Shown one piece after another: positions 56,515 through 64,000 of a stretch of DNA of 64,000 bases. This DNA comes from Vigna angularis. Its lineage: Eukaryota; Streptophyta; Magnoliopsida; Fabales; Fabaceae. Under the pieces are notes generated by a model. It saw only the letters and a program-made list of their open reading frames with translations. It did no database searches and had not been told where the DNA came from. The stretch is taken from assembly GCF_016808095.1 (NCBI RefSeq), contig NC_068976.1:9085001-9149000 (forward strand), read 5' to 3'. Numbering within the stretch: the stretch's first letter is position 1; every line of letters begins with the position of its first letter. The position numbers and the translations under genes were made by a program.

Positions 56515-59500
56515 TTACACTAACACAAGATCCCCTTCGGCTGCTTCTTGTTCCTGTTGTTCTGATAGCCGTCCTTCCCGATATGGGAGAAGTATTCGCC
56601 TGATTTCTTCTGCACTGAGTGTCTCATACTCTAGTAAAGCGTGTGCCAACACATGTAATGCCTTCTCATGCTGAAATAATGTCAGAAGATACTAGTGTTA
56701 CAAATTTCCATATACCAGACTACCAGATCTCAAATTTGCTCAAGGTTGACAACTTCTATTAATTAATGTCATTCACAACAACAGAGATTGCGTAGTCTGA
56801 ATCTTGCTTTGTGTCAAGGATCCCCCAGCCTAAAGAAAGCCCCCAAGGTGAATTATTGAACTAGCAGACTTAAAATAACAAAATATCCATTTGACATATT
56901 CGTTTTTATTTAAAAAACTAAGCACACTTTCGCATCAAGAATGTGTGTTCTAGACCCCTAGTTGGCTTGGCTCACTGGAGACAGGAACAGGACTCAGGAG
57001 TCAGACACAGATAGAAATAGCTTGTATTCCTTCTGATGTGTATCATTGAACATCAACTATTAAATCAAGAAAATCGATGGATATAAATAACCTGAAAATG
57101 AAAAAGTGACAGGATCTAAAATAAAATAGCGTAGAAGCTAGAAGAGCTTATAGCCAATGGATCCGAACGGATTGGAAGCTTTCCTCAATTGACGGTTTTT
57201 TTTCTAACTAGTTATCGTCCAAACCATTTAAAGTTTCTTCTCTTAATGAAATTATTCTTTTAACCCTAAAAGTGAAAGAAAAAGGTTTCCCAAAAGAAAA
57301 AAAATTATAGACAATAATATAATCAGACTAACCTTTTTTAGAAGGGCTTTAACACGATCATATGCCTCCCGAAGGAGTTTCACAACCTGCAGATCAAGTA
57401 TAGAAGTCAAAATCCTATCGTGATTTTCACATTTGATAAAAAAAAATACACTTCTTAGAATAGGAAGAAAACAACCCAAATATGATTTGTCATCAGTTAT
57501 AAAGGATATCGATTCATAACACTTACCTCTGCATCAATACGTGACTGCATTTCAGAACTTGGTCGTTCTTTTATATGAACTGGCCCAATTGCATCACTCA
57601 TCCCACAATTTGATACCTTGTGCATACAGAAAAAATAACAGGATAAGTCAAGAGTTTCAGCAGAAAATTCTAAATGCCATCCACCAAATAATTTTGGGAA
57701 AGAAAAGTTGTATTTACTTAAGTACTACTTGTAAAATGTTCCGGATTCCAATTAGCAAATTATCAACACTTTCTCTTGTAAAAGTTACTTTTATGCACTT
57801 GACACAATGCAGGGGAGCATAAAATTACCATGTATTGGGCAAGCTCAGTAGCAGTGTGGAGGTCACTACTTGCTCCAGTTGTGACATAATCCCGGCCAAA
57901 GATAAGCTCTTCTGCAACTCTTCCTCCCATACAAACATCAAGGCGAGCTAACAACTGTTTCTTGCTTATTGATGTCTCATCACTTGAGGGAAGCTGAGTG
58001 ACCATTCCTAAAGCAGATCCACGTGGCATGATTGTTGCCTTGTGAATTGGATGTGCACCATCAGTGTTAAGGGCAACAATTGCATGGCCGCTCTCATGAT
58101 AGGCAGTGAGCTGAAAATTTCAAATGCACGATTAACAAATATAACTATATAAGCTTACTATTAGAGATTTCATATAAACTACAAATGTGATCAAATTATA
58201 GTATACAAGTGGATGCAACCTAACTTTACAAGTCCATTTTGTAAAGTTCACTAAGATGGTATCAAAGTCTATCATGACAAAGGTTGTCAGGCCCATCACG
58301 TCACCCATTATCGGACCATTCACAAATATTTAGTCTCACTTGAAAATGTTCAATTCCCAACATACAAAGGTGTATTGGAGATCTTACATCATCTAGAAAT
58401 GTATCCAAATTATAGTATATAAATAAGTGCAAACCTCACTAGCAAATTTTGTGAGGTTAAGTAAGACTTTAAGTTCATTTTCTAAGAAGTACATCAACAT
58501 ATTAATATTATTAACTCCAAAGCAGATATATAATTATGATTGCAGATGAGGACAGAGGGCAGAAAATTTCATTATATCATACCAGAAAAATCTGATTATT
58601 CAAAATCATAGTGTCACATGTATCTCCCCCAATTTCAACCATACAATAGATGAAATAAATCCCAAAAGAAACTTTTGTTCAAGAATATAACCTTATTCAA
58701 TAGCCTTAAATATAACTTGCAAATGAAAAAAAGATCTATCACAACTTTTTTCCTTCTAGGTTGCACAACTCAACCCATAAAAAGCTTATAGGGACATGGA
58801 TAGTATCTGGTGCATCTATCCCATGTGGAATAGTATTTGTTGTTTGATGGCGTATTTAAGTCTTTAGCTCTTCCCCATAAACAACTAGTTTTCAAGGATG
58901 GGTTCCCTTACTACTTGGGTGTTTATGATAAGGTGCTATAATGGGCATTATGTTTATGAGATGCCTAACTCTCATTGAATAGTATGAGGTGTGAGATAGT
59001 GTATTTAAGTGTTCAGTTATCCTTTCTAAACAACTAGCTTTTAAGGGTAGAATCCCACAAGTGCTATAGGGTTTGTCAAAAGCTCACAGATTGAAACCCA
59101 AATTTACATGTCACAATCATACTGCTCCCTTCCTATAACAGATGGGATTTTGACAACCTAGTGCAAAAGGAAGAAACGTACACTTTCATCTCAAAAATTG
59201 CAAGACAATGTTCTGAAAGCTCTATTAAATTATGGGAGAACATTGGTAATCAGTTGTTGAAACAAGCAAGAATTTATTTTTTTTTTCCTTGTTTCACTTG
59301 TGATGGAAACAGTTTTTTCAGATTCAACAATTTAATGTGGATACAATTGTTAAGTTCCATCATAGAGGTAACAGGAAAAATGCAGGACAAATCTAAAACA
59401 TAAAGATCCAAATCAACCAAAAGAAAATCTAGAATGTTAGGACTAAAACTGTTTAATAGTGCCCTTACATGGTAAAGCCTAGATCAATCACATAAGCACA

Positions 59501-62500
59501 ATGCACATGTTCCAAGCACTAAACCAGAATGCAATATTTACTGCCATACAGCCATACCTTTTTTGACTCTTCAGATATAAACATTGTTTTCCGCTCAGTA
59601 CCCATAATTATCCTGTCTTTTGCAAACTCCAACTGTGCAGCTGTTACTTTCTCTGCACCTTCAACTGCAGCTTTAATGGCAGCAACATTTACCAAGTTCG
59701 CAAGATCTAGTTCAAGGAGATATAACAATAGAAAAAGTTATTCAGAAACAAAATCATAAGCAAGTGCCACTCTCTTTGCAAGTCCAATAGAAAAACCTGA
59801 AGGAGTATAAGATTTGCATTTATAAAAAGGTCATCTCACATAAATAAATCACAATTCACCTGCCCCATTGAACCCTGGGGTACCACGAGCAATTGCTTTA
59901 ACATCTACATCATCAGCTATAGGCTTATCTTGCAGATAGAGTTCCAATATTTCTTGCCGACCTCGTACATCTGGGTTTGGTACAACAATCTGATATTGGG
60001 AATTTGTTAGTTTCTATATCTTGTGTATTACATGGACTTTAATCAATTAATGCCAGACAACTCCCTTGGGTACTACTATACTCACAAGGTTACCATAGCA
60101 ACTCCCATATTATAGGAAATTAACTTGCACCATCAGAATAGATAAATACTTAATAAATGGTTATTGTAACCTAAAAGTTATGTCAACTTTTATAATATCT
60201 CCTATTATAGCAGAGAAACAAAGGACAAACAAAAGCAGAGCATATTCTATCCCACAAAGCAAAGACCTGAACCTACTCATAGAATGCTTGAACCTTGATT
60301 TATCATCTTGTCACTAGGGTGCTACAAGAGCAAAAATAAAATACAAAATGAAACCTAGAACTGGCCCACAATCTAGTGAAACCCACACCAAAGTGAAGCC
60401 CAGAACCCCAAAAAGTAAAACAAAGTGAAAAAGCATGTGCCAGTCTCTTTGCATGTCCATTAGAGGAACTTATTCATTAGAGGAGCTTACATGTCGATCG
60501 AATCTGCCAGGTCTCGTTAAAGCTGGATCAAGAATATCAGGCAAGTTTGTTGCTGCCATTAATATTATTCCCTACAAGATAAATAATGAATCACCTGAGA
60601 TACAAGTATGGAAACAATGCTTAAGAGTATATTTCATCTCTTCTCATTTATTCATTTCTAGGAAATCTAGGAAACAATGCAAAAATTAGCCTATTTGAAT
60701 CTATTCCAAATAACTAACACAATTTGGACACTCCTCCCAAGCTTTAGGGCATACAAGTTGTATGTACTAAGCAAGGAACATATAAACTGAATTTAAGGTT
60801 CTATCAAGTACTAAGTCAAAATATTTGAAAATTGATGATTGGAGCTGACAAATTTCATGCAAATTTCCTTTGTCAACAACTTCTCTCAAACAAAATGACA
60901 ACCAATTTCTAGATGTTTGGATCTATCTTGAAATAGAAAGTTGGAAGCAATGTTTATAGCTGCCTAGTTATCACAGTACATGCTCACTTGCTTAGTACAG
61001 TGAGACTCGAGAAAACGAAAAAGAGACTTGGGAAGGGTTATTGGGGTATTAGGTTAAAAGAAGTTTTTATTCGGCCTCTTGCTTCAAAGTAACACCTAGT
61101 GACAGTTGCTACCTACTCATAGTTACTCAAAGGAAGGGGGGAATTCAGTGGGTTTTATCAACTCCAACCGAGGAAGTGTAGAGTGCAGTGGCTGTGTGAG
61201 CACCATCAACTGTTTAGAAAATTGTCCCAAGAAGAATTGCAAGATAAGATAAAAAAAAGGCTTATGCTTAAGGTGTGATGAGAAGTTTGGGCCTAATCAT
61301 ACTTGCAAAATTAAACAGCTCCATATGCTACTTATTTCGGAAGAGTAAATTCAGGAGTTAGGGGAATCTACTGCCTGCATTCATAAAGAATTTCCATACT
61401 TTCACCATCAGGATAAGGTGAATCTTCATTGATATGATCATAGATGGAACAACAATGAAGAGTTTTCAAAGTGACAACAAGCATAAAAAAGAGTAGAATA
61501 AGTTTCATTGACTTGTATTTGTCTCTTTTATTCTTTCGTTATTTTGTAGTTGTAGAGAAGCTTATAAACTCTTCTTTTCTTTATAGTACAAGCAATGTGG
61601 GACTTCACATAGCTTGGACTTAAAAGAAAAGAAGAAGAAATAGGTTTTCTCCTTTTGTTGCTTGTAGTGCAAGTAAACATGCATAGTTTGTAGCTTTTGA
61701 ATTCTAGACTTGCTAGGAAGCTTATAAACCCTTTAGGAATTTCTTAATTGTCATTAGAACATTTCTCTCTAAGCATGCTATTCCCCATCATTCATGGAGG
61801 GAGTATTTATAGGTTTCATATAGTTTACAAAAGAAGGAAAAAAGAAGGTAGTTAGTACACTTGAAAACATCTCCCATCCAGTGAAAACAGTTGGGAAGCT
61901 GCTACCGCCATCAATACTGAGTTTCCTGCTTTTTTACTTTGAGCACAAGGTGAAACTTCATGGAGACGGTATTGATAGGTTCAGGGAGAAAGTATATGTT
62001 AGAAGGAATAAGGGTAACAGACAGTTATAACAGTATGTGCGGTGAGTTGTTGTAAACAGACTATTATACATAGTCTGTATAAGGGTTGTTTTCAGGAGTT
62101 TTTTTGGAGAAAATTGTAAGTGAAAGGAAGGGAGAGACAGGTCCTCTCGATAGAGCCGGGATATGTGTGTGTACCAATCACTATATACAGACCAAACTGT
62201 CTGGTTTTCATAGGAAGATCATCCAAGAACCTGTCTTGGCGTTCTTTATTGTGTTAATAAAATATGGGTAGTCATCATTAAGCTTCTCTAAAGTAATTGT
62301 GGGTGACCTAGAAAATGAGGGGACAGGTCCACAGATGTCATTGAAGATCAAAAACAAAGAGCACGGAGTATGAAAAGAACTTTCAAGGTGTTCAAATGGG
62401 GGCCAAACTCTAATCATGATGAAAGGAGAAAAAGCATATTGGAACAAGGACAAGAGAGTCTGATAAGAGAAATTGAGGCAGCGCATCATTCTAGCATCCA

Positions 62501-63094
62501 AAAAGCACCCCGTGCACTGCACCCACCTAGGTTGGTTGCTTTAATACCAACCAGAGATAGAAGTATGGATAAAATGCCTAAGAGTGTTATGGTCTCTTTA
62601 GCTCATTCAATCATTTATAGAAGTTTCTTACATCAAAGATACAAAAAAGTAATGATTAATCCTACCATATAGATCAGATAGAAAACTATGCATAAGTTAA
62701 CCTATTCTAACAAGTTAACCTAATCTAAATAAGTTAGGCTATTTTGATAGAATCAATTTCTAAAACCAGAGGAACAAATATCACTCCAAATTGTTCAAAG
62801 ATACCTCATTCTGCTCAAACCCATCCATTTCGACAAGTAGTTGATGTAATGTCTTCTTAGTGTGGCCCTCCCATTGTTTTCTAGTTGATCCCACAGCATC
62901 AATTTCATCGATGAAAATGATACAAGGTGCCTGTAAAATTAAATTTTATATAGTAAAAACACCGGTACCAATCTAGTATAGAGCAAAACCACGATGACAA
63001 ACAGGTTATGGAAACCATTTGCAAATTACAATAGACCTTCTTTTTTGCGGCTTGAAACAAGGATCTTACACGCCTAGCACCAACTCCAACAAAC
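56515..63094 (-). CDS. FTSH11: FTSH11-like ATP-dependent zinc metalloprotease, 3' part
   Basis: Nine minus-strand exons join in frame: 63094-63037, 62930-62805, 60571-60491, 59989-59860, 59706-59558, 58110-57829, 57616-57527, 57386-57333 and 56670-56515 (stop 56517-56515). They encode about 374 residues: [27 protein letters not shown] (Walker B) with [38 protein letters not shown] with FDRH (second region of homology, Arg fingers); [41 protein letters not shown] (zinc HEXXH); [18 protein letters not shown] (third zinc-ligand Asp); [13 protein letters not shown]. The details match FTSH11, an organellar membrane-anchored AAA protease needed for heat tolerance in Arabidopsis. The transit peptide, membrane helix and Walker A exons lie beyond the right edge. 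No break was seen. Confidence 0.95.
58159..58490 (+). mobile_element. Diverged TRIM copy in an FTSH11 intron
   Basis: It follows the TRIM plan seen at 63634-64000: a first LTR with ACAAGTGGATGCAACCT and ACTTTACAAGTCCATTTTGT, the primer site TGGTATCAAAG at 58257, an internal part with ATTATCGGACCATT, and a second LTR starting TGTATTGGAGATC at about 58371. It is antisense to the gene, non-coding and considerably diverged. Confidence 0.75.
60590..62760 (-). mobile_element. Truncated copia element with gypsy debris, inside an FTSH11 intron
   Basis: Left (about 60596-60720) and right (about 62555-62760) segments are diverged copies; compare GTATGGAAACAATGCTTAAG with GTATGGATAAAATGCCTAAG. On the minus strand GGGAGGAG precedes the left copy (purine tract), and TTGGTATTAAAGC lies beside the right copy (degenerate primer site). 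RNase H scraps ([20 protein letters not shown]) occur at 60840-61000 and integrase-start scraps ([18 protein letters not shown]) at 62300-62400. Between them is unrelated sequence including the gypsy fragment. Confidence 0.65.
61205..61430 (+). pseudogene. Ty3/gypsy gag nucleocapsid fragment
   Basis: The plus strand reads [13 protein letters not shown], then [18 protein letters not shown] with HMLLISEE, the zinc-knuckle region of plant gypsy gag. Frame changes and stops follow. It lies inside the copia remnant in opposite orientation. Confidence 0.75.
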
Positions 63095-63389
63095 CTGAGA
63101 ATGAAAGAGAAGTTATATAAAAAGAAACATCCCATATAGTATGTTGGTATGAAAGAAAATATTAGGTAGGGAATGAAAACAAGCCAAAACTATTATTTCC
63201 ATTGTTTGGAACACACAAAGAAAAAATTGAAAAAGCATGGACCCACATAAAAGAATTAATCCTGCATGTTAAAAACATATATGTAAATAAAACAAACAGA
63301 AAAAGGGTATATAATATGAGTGGCATCAATATTAATATTTAAATAGTATAACAATATTAGTTTATATTTCAAGCTAACAATAAAACTAT

Positions 63390-63390
63390 A

Positions 63391-63421
<31 letters not shown>

Positions 63422-63512
63422 AAGTGAGAGAGAGAGGGAGAGAGAGAGGGAGGGAGAGAAAGTGAGAGAGAGAGGGAGAGAAAGTGAGAGAGAGAGAGAG
63501 AGAGAGGGAAAG
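63390..63512. repeat. GA microsatellite
   Basis: About 120 bp of GA repeats is interrupted by GGGA and AAAGTGAGA units, including a repeated GAGAAAGTGAGAGAGAG block. It lies within or near the next upstream FTSH11 intron. Confidence 0.95.
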
Positions 63513-63633
63513 AGACTGAACTGAAAGTATGTGTTTCTTAGACAGACGCTTTATTTACACTTGAGAAAATACAATCAATACATTAATAGAGGAGCCTTGA
63601 TATTCTCTAGTGATAAAGGTGTGATAAGGAAAT

Positions 63634-64000
63634 TGTTGAAAGTCCCACATCGACTAGAGATAAGGCCAATTTATAATATATAAGTGGATGCAAACCTCAC
63701 CTTACAAGCCAGTTTTGTGGGGTTGAGTTAGGCTTAAAGTCCACTTCTTAACATGGTATCAGAGCCAGGTTAGAGCCTATTCTAGCAATATTTATTGTTT
63801 GTTGGGCAAGTTGTTCTCACTCGCTATCGGGCTGTTAACGGACCATCCATTAATGTCTAGTCTTATGCTCGAGATGATGTCTATACCTCGGCGTGAGGGG
63901 GGTGTCAAAAGTCTCACATCGACTAGAGATAAGGCCAATTTATTATATATAAATGGGTGTAAACCTCACCTTACAAGCCGATTTTGTGGGGTTGAGTTAG
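63634..64000 (+). mobile_element. TRIM (terminal-repeat retrotransposon in miniature), cut by the window end
   Basis: The first LTR, 63634-63753 (120 bp), runs TGTTGAAAGTCCCACATC to CTTCTTAACA. The primer site TGGTATCAGAGCC (63754-63766) follows directly and matches plant tRNA-iMet. A ~140-bp non-coding interior ends in the purine-rich GCGTGAGGGGGG. The second LTR starts TGTCAAAAGTC at 63903 and runs to the window end. With LTRs this short and no genes, it is a TRIM-type element. Related copies are at 17891-18160 and 58159-58490. Confidence 0.93.

Noticed and set aside
57763..58029. FTSH11 frame with a start at MPRGSALG
   Set aside because: This Met is internal to exon 57829-58110, and the tail of the frame is intron sequence.
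63754..63766. tRNA-like TGGTATCAGAGCC taken as a tRNA gene end
   Set aside because: It is the primer-binding site of a TRIM, directly after its LTR; no tRNA arms surround it.

Overview
This is a 64 kb piece of a plant nuclear chromosome: AT-rich, gene-poor, with GT-AG introns and a dense, nested population of plant transposable elements. The three clear host genes (a BOBBER1-type NudC protein, a TBC-domain Rab-GAP and an FTSH11-type protease) are angiosperm proteins. The repeat families (a tRNA-Met-primed TRIM, SIRE-like LTR ends, a Mutator MITE starting GGGTTAAATATG) suggest a legume, probably Phaseoleae. That placement rests on recalled repeat style, not on a search. I saw no rRNA, tRNA, organellar or bacterial genes, and no CRISPR array.

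Layout. 0-3 kb: a Ty3/gypsy gag scrap and a ~0.4-kb tandem array split by a Mutator MITE with a 9-bp target-site duplication (TSD). 3.6-15.5 kb: a composite ~12-kb PIF/Harbinger-type element with long, diverged terminal inverted repeats (TIRs). It carries a broken DDE transposase, a broken MYB/SANT-like protein and a third broken 'plant transposon protein'; a copia element with intact ends is nested inside, and part of its 3' region is duplicated. 15.5-18.2 kb: SIRE-like LTR end, gypsy debris and a TRIM. 18.9-23.9 kb: BOB1-like gene in six exons, with a dead hAT transposase in intron 1. 24.5-28.7 kb: a nearly full-length but dead Ty1/copia element on the minus strand. 29.7-32.7 kb: a degenerate repeat, then a 2.46-kb MULE with a 9-bp TSD. 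35-36.2 kb: SIRE-like LTR end and copia RNase H debris. 37.2-40.2 kb: TBC gene (minus, five exons), with a possible small membrane protein just upstream. 41.4-42.1 kb: hAT-like MITE. 44.7-48.2 kb: two related Mutator elements only 117 bp apart, each holding GC-rich non-TIR sequence (Pack-MULE candidates). 48-56 kb: retroelement debris and a degenerate short-period repeat field. 56.5-63.1 kb: 3' part of FTSH11 (minus, nine exons; the 5' exons lie beyond the window), with a TRIM and copia/gypsy remnants in its introns. 63.4-64 kb: a GA microsatellite and a TRIM that runs off the end.

The host genes are unrelated housekeeping functions (protein folding, membrane traffic, organelle proteolysis) and form no operon or cluster. 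The most notable structures are the three-gene Harbinger composite, the paired Pack-MULE candidates and the MITE filled by an 85-bp higher-order repeat.
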